DNA of 64,000 nucleotides from Bacillus coahuilensis m4-4 (GCF_000171615.1 NZ_ABFU01000028.3:5386-69385), one strand, 5' to 3'; counted from the stretch's first letter, positions 9,217 through 18,147 are shown. Notes: generated from the letters alone by a model not told the origin. Made by a program: numbers and translations.

Positions 9217-10335
9217 ATGAAAATCGTGGCAATAGAACCAACACCAAGTCCAAATACGATGAAGGTGTTACTTGACCATGAACTCCCATCAGGAAATCGT
9301 AATAATTATACAAAGGACCAATCAGACGTAGCACCAGAAGAAATACAATCCATTTTAGCTATTGAAGGTATAAAAGGTGTGTATCATGTTTCTGATTTTT
9401 TAGCGGTAGAAAGAAATGCAAAATATGATTGGGAATCCTTGTTAATACAAGTTCGTAAAATTTTTGGAGAAGATACTCACGATAAAAGTACAAATACAAA
9501 AATAAATGATCATTTTGGCGAAGTCCAAGTTTTCGTTCAGCAGTTTAAAAACATACCGATGCAAATTAAATTAACCGATGGTATGACTGAGAAACGATAT
9601 TCAATGCCAGATCGATTCCTAAAAGCCTTAAATGAAGCGCAATCAAGCCAGGATAATGTAGTTTTGCAGCGTGATTGGAAAGAGTACGGTATTCGTTACG
9701 GGGAATTTGATGAAGTAGCAGCTATTCTTATTGAAGAATTAGAGGCGACGTATTCTAAAGAGCAGCTTCAAGATATTGTTATTGGGAAACAAAAGAAAGA
9801 CGAGAATATGGAAACCTATATAAATACAGAGCAATTTCTAGGTATGAGCTTTGAAGAAAGGTTTCGTTATTTAGAATCACTGAAAGAGATATCAGAAGAA
9901 CACATACCATTATTAAATTCTGCTCTTGCAGATGATAAAGTTGCAATAAGAAGACTTGCTGTTGTTTATCTTGGAATGATAGAAGATGAGAAGGTGTTGC
10001 CCTATCTTTACAAAGCGTTAAAAGATAAAAATGGATCGGTTAGAAGAACGGCAGGTGACTGCTTATCAGATTTAGGTTTCTCTGCTGCTATGGTAGAAAT
10101 GGCGGAGGCTTTAAAAGATCGCAACAAACTTGTAAGATGGAGAGCGGCGATGTTCTTATACGAGGAAGGTGACGAGAGCATACTCTCTCAGCTTAAAGAA
10201 GCCGAAAACGATCCTGAATTTGAAGTGAAAATGCAGGTGAAAATGGCCATTGAACGCATTGAAGGTGGAGTAGAAGCAAAAGGATCCGTTTGGAAACAAA
10301 TGACCGAAGCACGTACAAAAGAAGGAGGAGTGTAA
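9217..10335 (+). CDS. ypgR: virulence factor C-like protein with Nfu-type and HEAT repeats
   Basis: A 372-aa protein of the YpgR/CvfC family. The N-terminus VAIEPTPSPNTMKVLLDHEL is the Nfu_N domain seen in iron-sulfur scaffolds, without the CxxC of the C-terminal NifU domain. Residues 200-370 hold HEAT-like repeats: DDKVAIRRLAVVYLGMIED, DKNGSVRRTAGDCLSDLG, DRNKLVRWRAAMFLYEEG. The start is ATG 9217 after GGAGGGGAT. The bacilliredoxin gene begins three bases after the stop, so both are one operon. CvfC affects virulence in Staphylococcus aureus; the molecular role is unsettled. Confidence 0.83.
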   Translation: MKIVAIEPTPSPNTMKVLLDHELPSGNRNNYTKDQSDVAPEEIQSILAIEGIKGVYHVSDFLAVERNAKYDWESLLIQVRKIFGEDTHDKSTNTKINDHFGEVQVFVQQFKNIPMQIKLTDGMTEKRYSMPDRFLKALNEAQSSQDNVVLQRDWKEYGIRYGEFDEVAAILIEELEATYSKEQLQDIVIGKQKKDENMETYINTEQFLGMSFEERFRYLESLKEISEEHIPLLNSALADDKVAIRRLAVVYLGMIEDEKVLPYLYKALKDKNGSVRRTAGDCLSDLGFSAAMVEMAEALKDRNKLVRWRAAMFLYEEGDESILSQLKEAENDPEFEVKMQVKMAIERIEGGVEAKGSVWKQMTEARTKEGGV

Positions 10336-10337
10336 AC

Positions 10338-10769
10338 ATGTCAATGGCATATGAAGAATACATGAAACAAATCATCAAGCCAATGAGGACCGAACTAACA
10401 AGAGCAGGTTTTCAAGAATTTACATCAGAAGATCAGGTTGAGGAATTTTTTGAAAATGAAACAGATTATTCCTTTGTGGTAGTAAACTCTGTTTGTGGAT
10501 GTGCAGCGGGTTTAGCTAGACCTGCGGCCACTCAAGCTGTACTTCAGACTGAAGAATCGCCGAAACATTTAATTACCGTATTTGCAGGTCAAGACAAAGA
10601 AGCAACCGCAAAGTTTAGAGAATATCTTTCGGATTTTGAACCATCATCGCCGTCTATGGCCATTTTGAAAGGGAAAGAAGTCGTTCATTTCATTCCACGA
10701 GAGCAAATAGAGGATCACACCATTGAAGAAATTATTCAAAACATACAAACTGGTTTTGAGAAAATGTAA
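10338..10769 (+). CDS. brxA: bacilliredoxin BrxA/BrxB family
   Basis: A 143-aa thioredoxin-fold protein (former DUF1094) that removes bacillithiol from S-bacillithiolated proteins. The active-site motif is the family's CGC in VVNSVCGCAAGLARPAA, near residues 53-55. I chose ATG 10338 after GGAGGAGTG; earlier in-frame codons overlap ypgR. It is the last gene before a terminator. Both B. subtilis paralogues (BrxA = YphP, BrxB = YqiW) look alike; the neighbours ypgR, ypiP and ypjP favour brxA. Confidence 0.86.
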   Translation: MSMAYEEYMKQIIKPMRTELTRAGFQEFTSEDQVEEFFENETDYSFVVVNSVCGCAAGLARPAATQAVLQTEESPKHLITVFAGQDKEATAKFREYLSDFEPSSPSMAILKGKEVVHFIPREQIEDHTIEEIIQNIQTGFEKM

Positions 10770-10770
10770 A

Positions 10771-10802
10771 CAAAGAGGACTTTAGTTCCTTCTTTTTTTT
10801 TA
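10771..10802 (+). terminator. intrinsic terminator
   Basis: Imperfect stem AAGAGGAC...TTCCTTCTT followed by T8, directly after the bacilliredoxin stop. Confidence 0.6.
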
Positions 10803-10819
10803 GATAAGGAGCAGTAATT

Positions 10820-11591
10820 ATGTTAGTTACAACAGCAGGTAGAGTTAAGGATAGCACTATAAAGAATGCTTTACACCTATCTAAAGAGTTGGGGAGTACT
10901 TATATAAATAGAAATAAACAATCAGTAGAAAAACTTCATGAGTCTTACCAACAAGATATTCTTGTCGTCGGAATTGAGAGGATAGAACTTTACCCTTTAA
11001 AAGGGGACACTTATTTTTTCACCCTAATCTTGCCATGCTAAGAATAAAACGACTTCTTCAACAACATAAAGATGCTTTTTTGGAGGCAACACAACTAAAT
11101 GCGGGTGACAGTTTCCTAGATTGTACTCTAGGACTAGGTTCAGATAGTATAGTAGCTAGCTATGCAACTACTGCTTCTGGAAAGTTGTTGCATTAGAAGT
11201 TGATAAAAGAATATCTACGGTGGTGGAGCATGGGTTAAATTATTGGGAGAGTTCTTTACCAGATTTAACTGAAGCGATGAGAAGAATTGAAGTAGTCAAT
11301 GCACATCACCTGGCCTATTTAAAGAGTCAGCCCAGTAATGCTTTTGAAGTGATATACTTTGATCCAATGTTTGATGAAAGTATTTCTGGATCTAATGGTA
11401 TCTCAGCTATTAAAATGCTGGCTCACTATGAGTCATTAGATTTAGAAACAATTAAAGAAGCAAGACGAGTAGCGAAAAAGCGTGTGGTATTGAAGGATCA
11501 CTTTCGATCGTTACGTTTTAAATACTTAGGATTTACCCAACTAAAGAGAAAATCAGCTGAATTTCATTATGGATATATTGATCTAATTTGA
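10820..11591 (+). CDS. ypiP: YpiP-like SAM-dependent methyltransferase (frame-interrupted)
   Basis: Class I methyltransferase related to YpiP and to the RsmJ/DUF548 rRNA methylases. N-terminal part: MLVTTAGRVKDSTIKNALHL; SAM-binding motif I: DSFLDCTLGLGSDSIVASYA; acidic motif II: VVALEVDKRISTVVEHGL; catalytic-type motif: EVIYFDPMFDESI. C-terminus KSAEFHYGYIDLI matches the RsmJ pattern. Two missing bases, in the T6 run 11014-11019 and near 11180, split the gene; joined it has about 258 aa. ATG 10820 follows AAGGAG. The target is probably RNA but this is inferred. Confidence 0.8.
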
Positions 11592-11614
11592 ACTTTTCTA
11601 TTTTTATCTATAAA

Positions 11615-11643
11615 AAGAGGTGAATCATGAAAATTCACCTCTT
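11615..11643. terminator. terminator hairpin, minus-strand polarity
   Basis: Perfect 11-bp stem AAGAGGTGAAT / ATTCACCTCTT (11615-11625 with 11633-11643). The T-run lies on the minus strand side (CTCTTTTTATAG), so it best fits transcripts coming from the small gene at 11662-11739. Confidence 0.6.
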
Positions 11644-11661
11644 ACCTTTATGTACAGTAAG

Positions 11662-11739
11662 TTAGTCTGTAAACGTTAGAGAAGTCATATAAGCTAGTAG
11701 TAAAAGAAAACCAATTGATATCATCACATCCACTGACAC
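11662..11739 (-). CDS. candidate 25-aa membrane peptide
   Basis: On the minus strand a GTG at 11739 follows AATGGAGGTGTTCCC and opens 25 codons reading VSVDVMISIGFLLLLAYMTS then LTFTD. This is one hydrophobic helix with short polar ends. A hairpin with a minus-strand T-run lies just after its stop. Ribosome site, helix and terminator together make a real small protein plausible. I know of no matching family. Confidence 0.4.
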   Translation of the reverse strand: MSVDVMISIGFLLLLAYMTSLTFTD

Positions 11740-11800
11740 GGGAACACCTCCATTTAGTATTCTTTACCTTTCATTAAAAAAATGAAACAAAGCCTCTAAA

Positions 11801-11836
11801 TCTTTCTAAAATATAGTATACTATATTTTAGAAAGA
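11801..11836. promoter_or_regulatory. perfect 36-bp palindrome before ypjP
   Basis: TCTTTCTAAAATATAGTA is followed immediately by its exact reverse complement, centred between 11818 and 11819. There is no loop and no T-run, so it is not a usual terminator. The inner TATAGTATACTATA also contains -10-like sequence. It ends 20 bases before the ypjP start codon. A smaller inverted repeat TTTCATT/AATGAAA lies just upstream at about 11769-11787. Confidence 0.6.
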
Positions 11837-11856
11837 TAAGCATGGGAGAGAGTATT

Positions 11857-12465
11857 ATGCCAACTTGGATGAAAAAATCACTAATTATATTGATTTCAAT
11901 TGCAACATTTGGACTCGTTACCCCTTCAGACTTTAATTTTGACAAACTAACCGACAATTCATCTAAGGAAAAAAGTAGTATACAAGATGTTCAAAAAGAT
12001 CTTCATGCTACCAATTTTGACACGTTTGAAAATCAACAAAGTGTAATAGAACCGGAAAAGGCAGTAGATGCTTTATTAGAACAAGGAATATCAACGGCTT
12101 ACAATAAGTTTGGAGAAAAAATCTTACCAAAAATTGATCGAGAATTTCATGAAGTCATTTTACCAAAACTTGAAGAAGCTATTCAAGAAACCTTAAAGGA
12201 TTTGCCGGCGGAGTCTATGACTACATTATCGGTATCAAACCTTTCGACTAATAAGCATTCTGAAAAAATCTTTCATATTTTTAACGAGGAAACGGGTGAA
12301 GATGTTATTCGTTTTCATGTACGAAAAGACCGTCCTCCATTAGATGGGTATTACTTTAACTTCCATTATCATACGTATCATGATCAGTTTCAAAGTCATC
12401 ATGAATTAGGATCTATCTATTGGAGTAAAAATACCCCTCCAAACTGGAACACGATGTTATCTTAA
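11857..12465 (+). CDS. ypjP: YpjP-like exported protein
   Basis: A 202-aa protein with an N-terminal signal or anchor sequence (MPTWMKKSLIILISIATFGLV). It matches the N-terminus and gene position of B. subtilis YpjP, a protein of unknown function next to thymidylate synthase. The mature part is rich in His and acidic residues, ending FNFHYHTYHDQFQSHHELG, and has an amphipathic middle (VDALLEQGISTAYNKFGEKI). I preferred ATG 11857, since GGGAGAG lies eight bases before it, over ATG 11842. A terminator follows the gene. Confidence 0.75.
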   Translation: MPTWMKKSLIILISIATFGLVTPSDFNFDKLTDNSSKEKSSIQDVQKDLHATNFDTFENQQSVIEPEKAVDALLEQGISTAYNKFGEKILPKIDREFHEVILPKLEEAIQETLKDLPAESMTTLSVSNLSTNKHSEKIFHIFNEETGEDVIRFHVRKDRPPLDGYYFNFHYHTYHDQFQSHHELGSIYWSKNTPPNWNTMLS

Positions 12466-12485
12466 ATAAATATAGGTAATCTAGT

Positions 12486-12515
12486 AAAAGGATGCATTCA
12501 AGTGCATCCTTTTTG
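12486..12515 (+). terminator. intrinsic terminator
   Basis: Stem AAAAGGATGCA / TGCATCCTTTTT after ypjP and before thyA. Confidence 0.75.
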
Positions 12516-12547
12516 GTAGAATAGATGAGGTATAGGGAGGTTATTGA

Positions 12548-13342
12548 ATGAAGCAGTATCTGCATTTATGTGAAGAAATACTTAAAAATGGTGTGAAAAA
12601 GGAAGACCGTACGGGAACAGGAACAATTAGTACGTTCGGATACCAAATGCGCTATAATTTACAAGATGGATTTCCTCTTGTGACCACAAAGAAACTACAC
12701 ATACGTTCGATCATTCATGAATTGTTATGGTTTCTAAAAGGAGACACAAATATTAAATACCTACAAGATAATGGAGTAAGAATTTGGAATGAATGGGCAG
12801 ATGAAAATGGAGAATTAGGACCTGTTTATGGTCATCAATGGAGATCTTGGACAGGTTCCAATGGTGAGACAATTGATCAAATCTCACAATTGATAGATCA
12901 AATTAAACAGAATCCTAACTCAAGAAGGTTAATTGTCAGTGCCTGGAATGTTGCAGATGTAAATCATATGGCATTGCCACCATGTCACTGTTTATTCCAG
13001 TTTTATGTAGCTGAAGGAAAGTTATCTTGTCAGTTATACCAAAGATCTGCAGATGTATTTTTAGGTGTTCCATTTAATATTGCTTCTTACGCCTTATTAA
13101 CGTTAATGATTGCACAAGTATGTGATTTGGAGCCGGGTGACTTTATTCATACACTAGGTGATGCTCATATATACTCTAACCATGTTGAACAAGTAGAATT
13201 ACAGCTTACAAGAGAAGTGAAAGATCTACCTAAAATGAAATTGAACCCAGAAATTAAAGATATTTTTAACTTTACATTTGAGGATTTTAGTTTAGAAGGA
13301 TATGATCCCCATCCACATATTAAAGGAATCGTCAGCGTATGA
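12548..13342 (+). CDS. thyA: thymidylate synthase
   Basis: Makes dTMP from dUMP with methylene-tetrahydrofolate as carbon donor and reductant. The 264 aa are the standard short ThyA length. Visible motifs: [15 protein letters not shown] with the phosphate-binding Arg, [23 protein letters not shown], the catalytic Cys in [13 protein letters not shown] (about residue 146), [19 protein letters not shown], and the C-terminal PHPHIKG. GGGAGG lies before the ATG. The stop overlaps the dfrA start as ATGA, coupling both steps of the folate cycle. In B. subtilis the ThyA-type enzyme at this place is called ThyB. Confidence 0.96.
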   Translation: MKQYLHLCEEILKNGVKKEDRTGTGTISTFGYQMRYNLQDGFPLVTTKKLHIRSIIHELLWFLKGDTNIKYLQDNGVRIWNEWADENGELGPVYGHQWRSWTGSNGETIDQISQLIDQIKQNPNSRRLIVSAWNVADVNHMALPPCHCLFQFYVAEGKLSCQLYQRSADVFLGVPFNIASYALLTLMIAQVCDLEPGDFIHTLGDAHIYSNHVEQVELQLTREVKDLPKMKLNPEIKDIFNFTFEDFSLEGYDPHPHIKGIVSV

Positions 13343-13824
13343 TTACACTCATTTGGGCAATGGACGAGAACGGTTTAATTGGTAAGGATAATAGTATGCC
13401 ATGGCATCTTCCGAAAGATCTCAAGCATTTTAAAACGAAGACCACAGGAAGAACCATCATAATGGGAAGAAAAACCTTTGAATCTTTAGGAAAACCCCTA
13501 CCAAATCGAAAGAATATTGTACTTACAAGAAATCAACACAGTCATATAGAAGGATGCGAGACCGTTCATTCTATAGAAGACATCATAAGGATGAATCAAC
13601 AATCTTCTGAAGAATACATGGTAATTGGAGGCTCACAAATTTATAAAGAGTTTTTACCTTTCGCTGATAAATTAGAGGTAACTCTTATCCATGATACGTT
13701 TGAAGGCGATACATATTTTCCTACCATTGATTGGGATATGTTTAAATTGATAGAACAAGTTCAGGGAGAGAGGGACAAACATAACCCTTACTCATTTGAA
13801 TTTCGTACCTATATAACGAAATAA
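13339..13824 (+). CDS. dfrA: dihydrofolate reductase
   Basis: Regenerates tetrahydrofolate from the dihydrofolate made by ThyA, using NADPH. The 161 aa carry the family marks [35 protein letters not shown] with the substrate Asp replaced by the usual Bacillus context (LPKDLKHF), [22 protein letters not shown] and [13 protein letters not shown], ending with EGDTYFP. It is translationally coupled to thyA by a 4-base overlap, as in B. subtilis. Confidence 0.95.
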   Translation: MITLIWAMDENGLIGKDNSMPWHLPKDLKHFKTKTTGRTIIMGRKTFESLGKPLPNRKNIVLTRNQHSHIEGCETVHSIEDIIRMNQQSSEEYMVIGGSQIYKEFLPFADKLEVTLIHDTFEGDTYFPTIDWDMFKLIEQVQGERDKHNPYSFEFRTYITK

Positions 13825-13847
13825 GGATAGAAACAGGAGGACCATAG

Positions 13848-14582
13848 GTGCCTATAGTACGAATCATATTATTTTTTCTTATATTTAAGTATTTCATTAA
13901 TTTTAAGTACACCAACATTACGCAATGTGAAAAAATTAGACCACTCATTACCGGTGGCTGAATTGGATAGGAAAAGGCAAGAGTTACCTAAAAATTGGGC
14001 TAAGGGGTTTTACGTTCTGTTTCCGCAAAGGTCATGGTGGAAGGTGAAGAAAATATTCCTAGTGGTGGTGTTTTGTTTGTAAGTAACCACGTAGGTAATT
14101 TTGACATTCCTACTCTGATGGCAAGTATAGAAAAGCCATTTGGATTCCTTTCAAAAGTAGAAGTGAAAAAGCTACCGCTAATTCGTGATTGGATGGAAGA
14201 AATGAACTGTGTATTTATTGATAGGTCAGATAGAAGACAATCTGTAAAAGCAATAAGAGAATGTGGTGCGTTATTAAAAGATGGTCACTCCTTATTAATT
14301 TTTCCCGAAGGTACTAGAAGTAAAGGAAGAGACGTGGCTCCTTTTAAAGCGGGATCATTAAGATTAGCTAAAGATGGTCAGGTTCCCATCGTTCCAATAG
14401 CCATTACTGGAACAGCGGATTTGTTGGAAAAAAATAAATGGGGAATTAGACCAGGCACCGTTCAAGTACGTATTTTACCACACATACCTGTTTCAGAAGT
14501 ATTAGAGTTAGAAAGTAAAGAATTAGCTGAATTGTTGCAGAAAAGGATTTCTTTAAATATCCAAAATATGACAACTGTTTGA
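13848..14582 (+). CDS. plsC: 1-acyl-sn-glycerol-3-phosphate acyltransferase (frame-interrupted)
   Basis: Membrane-bound acyltransferase making phosphatidic acid. Family motifs are clear: NHVGNFDIPTL (the NHxxxxD catalytic motif), CVFIDRSDRRQSVKAI, LLIFPEGTRSKGR, and VPIVPIAITGT. A hydrophobic N-terminus (VPIVRIILFFLIFKYF) starts at GTG 13848 after CAGGAGG. An extra base between 13870 and 13917 and a missing base near the GGGGTTTT run at 14007-14014 break the frame. Joined, it is about 244 aa, normal for PlsC. It follows thyA-dfrA with 23 bases between and is likely cotranscribed, as with B. subtilis ypkP. Confidence 0.85.
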
Positions 14583-14644
14583 AATACGTTTTAATTCTCC
14601 TTATTGTGGAATATACATAATATCTTACAAAAGAGGTGGATAAA

Positions 14645-14972
14645 ATGGAACATAATATGACTAATCAAAACAGTAGAGTAGAAAACAAAGTGGAAGATCG
14701 TATGGAAAACTTATCAGAAAACAAAAAAGAAAGAAATCTTACAGAATTTCGATGAGTTTAAAAGCTATCTAGGTGATAAGGTTTCCAAAGCTGAAAAGTT
14801 AGGTCTTAATGAAGAGCAGCTTGCAAAATCCGCACAAAAAGTAGGAGATTATTTAGCAAAGCATGAAGAGCCTAAAAACAGAGAAGAAAAGTTACTGCAA
14901 GAACTATGGAAAGTAGGAAATGAAGAAGAAAAACATATGCTTTCTCATATGCTAGTTAAGCTAGTATCATAA
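14645..14972 (+). CDS. DUF3243 domain protein (frame-interrupted)
   Basis: A small soluble protein of about 108 aa. After the frame break near 14730 it reads ILQNFDEFKSYLGDKVSKAE and LGLNEEQLAKSAQKVGDYLA, the DUF3243 pattern, ending EEKHMLSHMLVKLVS. A charged N-terminal extension comes first. AAGAGGTGG precedes the ATG. One extra base accounts for the shift. Function of the domain is unknown. The gene ends in a terminator shared with the convergent hemolysin III gene. Confidence 0.75.
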
Positions 14973-14974
14973 TC

Positions 14975-15001
14975 AAAAAAAGAGCCGAAAGGCTCTTTTT
15001 T
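14975..15001. terminator. bidirectional intrinsic terminator
   Basis: AAAAAAAGAGCC-GAAA-GGCTCTTTTTT between two convergent genes (DUF3243 and hemolysin III). Confidence 0.85.
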
Positions 15002-15002
15002 A

Positions 15003-15640
15003 TTATACATACAGTAAAATAACAAAAATACATAAAGCTACTTCCAGCGATAACAAATAGATGCCAAATGGCATGATTGTAAGGTAATTTTTCCCATATA
15101 TAAAATATGGCCCCAAAAGAATAGAGGATTCCGCCGATCAGAAGTAATGTAAATCCGGTTCCAGTTATACTTTCGTACAATGGCTTTATAGCAATAATGA
15201 TCATCCACCCCATTAAAATATAGAATAAAGTGGAGATTAAATTAAACCGATCAACGAATATAAATTTAAATACAATTCCTCCAATTGCAAGTCCCCATAT
15301 AATTCCGAACAAAGTCCAGCCTAAAGCCCCGCGTATACTAACCAAAAGAAACGGTGTATAGGTCCCTGCTATTAGTAAATAGATAGCAGAATGATCTAGG
15401 ATGGCAAAGAAACGCTTTGCTTTAGACGGTCTGAAACTATGAAGCATGGTGGAAAAAAAGTATAGAATGATCATCGTTGTTCCAAAAATAGTAAAACTTA
15501 CAACATGCCAAGCAGTCCCTCTTTGTACCGCGAATAAGATAAGCAGTACTAATGCTGGAATACTTAGTAAAAAACCTATACCGTGGGTGATAGCATTAGC
15601 AATTTCTTTCTTTTTTGTCTATTTTATCGTAATGGGTCAA
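15003..15640 (-). CDS. hemolysin III / YqfA family membrane protein (frame-interrupted)
   Basis: A seven-helix membrane protein of the hemolysin III (PAQR-like) family. The core reads STMLHSFRPSKAKRFFAILD, HSAIYLLIAGTYTPF, and NHAIWHLFVIAGSSFMYF; His and Asp residues in these blocks form the family's presumed metal site. The N-terminal helix NAITHGIGFLLSIPALVLLI lies in another frame. The best start is TTG 15640, eight bases after GGAGG, with a break at about 15601-15612. A second break near 15030 puts the end at TAA 15005-15003 (C-terminus FVILLYV). About 212 aa. In Bacillus the family has been linked to lipid fluidity; haemolysis is not implied. Confidence 0.8.
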
Positions 15641-15742
15641 CTACATTTCCTCCTTGAAGAAACTTCTACTGTAAGTTTAATCCGAAAAAGAAGGGATTTC
15701 AATGAGGATTAATAAATTTGATGTAAAGAAATCCAAAGTCGT

Positions 15743-15976
15743 TTATGATGATGGATCATTAAGCTGATTTGCTTCTGACAAAAAAGAATTAAATTGGTGT
15801 GGTTTTAAAAATTGATTTTTTTCATAATGACTTTGGAACCAAGCTACTAGTTCAGCAGAAGAATTAAAAACTTCTCCACTCGTATCCTCTTTCCTTACTG
15901 TATAAATTCCATTATCAGGATCTATTGTTATGGCAACGGGACTATTACTATCATTCGTATACAATTCATATTCCAT
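15743..15976 (-). CDS. small hypothetical protein
   Basis: A 77-aa soluble protein starting MEYELYTNDSNSPVAITIDP with a very good ribosome site (AAAGGAGGAAGTAAC before the ATG). It has a beta-rich N-terminus followed by AELVAWFQSHYEKNQF. No family recognised. It lies upstream of the hemolysin III gene on the same strand with a 100-base gap. Confidence 0.65.
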   Translation of the reverse strand: MEYELYTNDSNSPVAITIDPDNGIYTVRKEDTSGEVFNSSAELVAWFQSHYEKNQFLKPHQFNSFLSEANQLNDPSS

Positions 15977-16039
15977 GTTACTTCCTCCTTTATGGTCTAT
16001 ACTAATAATATAAACAAATGATGACTAGGAGATTACAAA

Positions 16040-16674
16040 ATGTGTGGAAGATTTACGATGACACGATCAAAAGAGGATATTTCAGAATGGTTACCGATTA
16101 CCAAGTGGGAATTGGATTTGTTACCAAATTATAATACAAGTCCAGGTGAGAAGGTTTACGGGGCTATTTTGGATCAGGGAAATTTTCGAGCCGGAGATAT
16201 TCATTGGGGCATAAAACCTAGCTGGTCAAATTCTTTGTTAATTAACGCAAGAAGTGAAACCTTAGATAAGAAGAATACATTTAAAAAGCTACTTCATCGC
16301 AGAATGATAATATTTGCTGACAGTTTCTTTGAATGGAAAAAGACAAATGAAGGAAAATACCCTTTCGATTCCAATTAAAAAATGAACAACCTTTTGCCTT
16401 CCCAGCACTTTGGGATAAGGGTAATATTCATTCTGGAGCGATCATATTAACCACAGGAGCGAATTCTCTTGTTCAGGACGTTCATGAAAGAATGCCTGTC
16501 ATGTTTACGAGTAAAGAAGAGATTGCCATGTGGTGTAATCCTAGTGAATACTCGTTTAATTCAGTTCAATCACTTTTAATTCCAATAAAAAGTAGCTTAA
16601 TGAAGAGGTATCAAGTTTCAAGTAAAGTAAACTCTTCACGAAATAAGACGATTGAATGTATCAATAGTATATAA
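16040..16674 (+). CDS. SRAP domain protein, abasic-site sensor (frame-interrupted)
   Basis: SOS-response-associated peptidase family, which covalently traps abasic sites in single-stranded DNA through Cys2. The start MCGRFTMTRSKEDISEW exposes that Cys after Met removal. Other conserved residues: the Asn in LLINARSETL, the Glu in ADSFFEWKK, and the His in LVQDVHERMPV. A missing base in the CCCTTT run near 16363-16368 breaks the frame; the protein continues as FQLKNEQPFAFPALWDKGN. About 212 aa. It is a single gene after a TATAAT-like region. HMCES and YedK are the best-known relatives. Confidence 0.87.
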
Positions 16675-16757
16675 GGTAAAAAAATACCTGGCGGGCAACA
16701 TTTCACTCAAAAATAAGGTATAATATAGAAAAAGGAATAAAAAAGAGGATTGATATC

Positions 16758-17006
16758 TTGATAACCAAAAGCCTAGAGTATACAACACATACTAAAAAAC
16801 AGGTAAAGGTTTGCGACATTCCGGTGTTAGATAAAGATCATCCATTAAATTTTGTAGTTACAACGAGATTGCAGTTATTCTTATTAAAAATTGAGCGAGA
16901 CTCTTGTTCTGGATCTTTTTCATTTAAAGAGTATTTAAAAAAGAATATGAAATGGAAAGATTATGAAGAATTATTTGAATTGAATCAATTGAAGTATAAT
17001 GCATGA
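16758..17006 (+). CDS. small hypothetical protein
   Basis: An 82-aa protein read from TTG 16758, nine bases after AGAGGA. It is basic, and its C-terminal half (SFSFKEYLKKNMKWKDYEEL) looks helical. No family recognised. It is followed at once by a terminator, which supports an independent small gene. Confidence 0.55.
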   Translation: MITKSLEYTTHTKKQVKVCDIPVLDKDHPLNFVVTTRLQLFLLKIERDSCSGSFSFKEYLKKNMKWKDYEELFELNQLKYNA

Positions 17007-17026
17007 GCGTTTTGGCGCTCTTTTTT
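17005..17026 (+). terminator. intrinsic terminator
   Basis: GAGCG-TTTTGG-CGCTC followed by T6, overlapping the end of the small gene at 16758. Confidence 0.75.
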
Positions 17027-17107
17027 CCTTTCTTTTAATGCTTATCATTTAACCTTCGTGAAAAAATCGATATAATAATAGTGAAATGTAGGATAGGAAG
17101 TGTTTAC

Positions 17108-17952
17108 ATGACAAAAAATAAAAAATTGTGACGGATTCTACAGCTGATTTAACACAAAAAGAAATAGAATCCTACCAACTTAACGTTGTACCTCTTTCCA
17201 TTTCAATAAATGGAGAAAATTATTTAGATGGACAAGACATAACTCCTGAAGAATTTATGACGGTAATGGCTAATTCAAATGAATTACCAAAAAGCTCACA
17301 ACCGCCAGCTGGTACTTTTTTAGAGCTTTATGATGAATTAGGTAAGGATGGCAGTATCATTTTATCCATACATATGACAGGGAATATGAGCGGAACTGTT
17401 CGTTCGGCGGAAAGCGCAGCGGAAATGAGTAAAAGCAAAGTCTTTGTAGTAGATTCAAAGTTTATTTCAAGAGGACTTGCCTTCCAGGTTTTAGAGGCTG
17501 CTAAAATGGCTCATAACAATCAAAGTATAGAAGAAATCCTCACCCGTCTAAACGAAGTTCAAGAGTCGACTCGCTTATTTGTCGTAGTGAACACTCTTGA
17601 TAATCTTGTAAAAGGCGGAAGAATTGGAAAAGGAAAGGCCTTAATTGGTTCTTTACTTAATATTAAGCCTATTGCGGATTTATCTGGTGGAGAATATACT
17701 CCTGTTGCAAATGTCCGAAGCCATTCTCAGGTGGTGAAGTTTTTGGTAAAAGAAATGTTGAAAGATACGGCAAATAAGACGATTAAATATGTTGGTCTTT
17801 CTGAGGCAGACGGTATGGAACTAGCGCAACGTTTAAAAGAGCAAGTAAGTAAACAAACTGGCTTTTCAGATTTCCACATTGGAGCAACAACGCCAATTGT
17901 TTCAACACATACAGGTCCTGGAGCGATAGGTTTTATGTACATGGCTGAATAA
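17108..17952 (+). CDS. DegV family fatty-acid-binding protein (frame-interrupted)
   Basis: A soluble two-domain DegV protein; in Gram-positive bacteria members act as FakB, the fatty-acid carrier of the fatty-acid kinase FakA. Signature pieces: IVTDSTADLTQKEI, PKSSQPPAGTFLELYDEL with the lipid-contacting SSQP, ILSIHMTGNMSGTVRSAESA, VVNTLDNLVKGGRIGKGKAL, and TPIVSTHTGPGAIGFMYM. The ATG at 17108 is followed by A-runs at 17112-17125 where one base is wrong, so the frame used from 17125 on differs. About 281 aa. Preceded by a promoter-like TATAATAATAG; ended by a long hairpin. Confidence 0.85.
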
Positions 17953-17970
17953 TTGTTATGGAATAAAGGT

Positions 17971-18053
17971 TTGACTTTCTTATAAGTTGTTAATAGAAAG
18001 AATTATACTTTGTGTATTTTTCTACTAACTACTTAAGAAAGTCAATTTTTTTT
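17971..18053 (+). terminator. long-stem terminator after degV
   Basis: TTGACTTTCTTA (17971-17982) pairs exactly with TAAGAAAGTCAA (18034-18045). The pairing carries on inward with small bulges to about 27 bp (AGTTGTTAATAGAAA against TTTCTACTAACTACT). T8 follows. The stem is longer than most intrinsic terminators. Confidence 0.7.
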
Positions 18054-18072
18054 GTATTATGATAATCGTCCA

Positions 18073-18097
18073 ATTGTATTACATCATATAATACAAT
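18073..18097. promoter_or_regulatory. inverted repeat and promoter before ypmR
   Basis: ATTGTATTA and TAATACAAT form a perfect 9-bp inverted repeat with a 7-base spacer. A TGGTATAAT extended -10 box follows at about 18103-18111, so the repeat covers the -35 region and could be an operator. No regulator can be named. Confidence 0.45.
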
Positions 18098-18147
18098 AAA
18101 ACATGGTATAATGTATTTTTAACTGCATAGGCAGGGAGTGAATCAAT

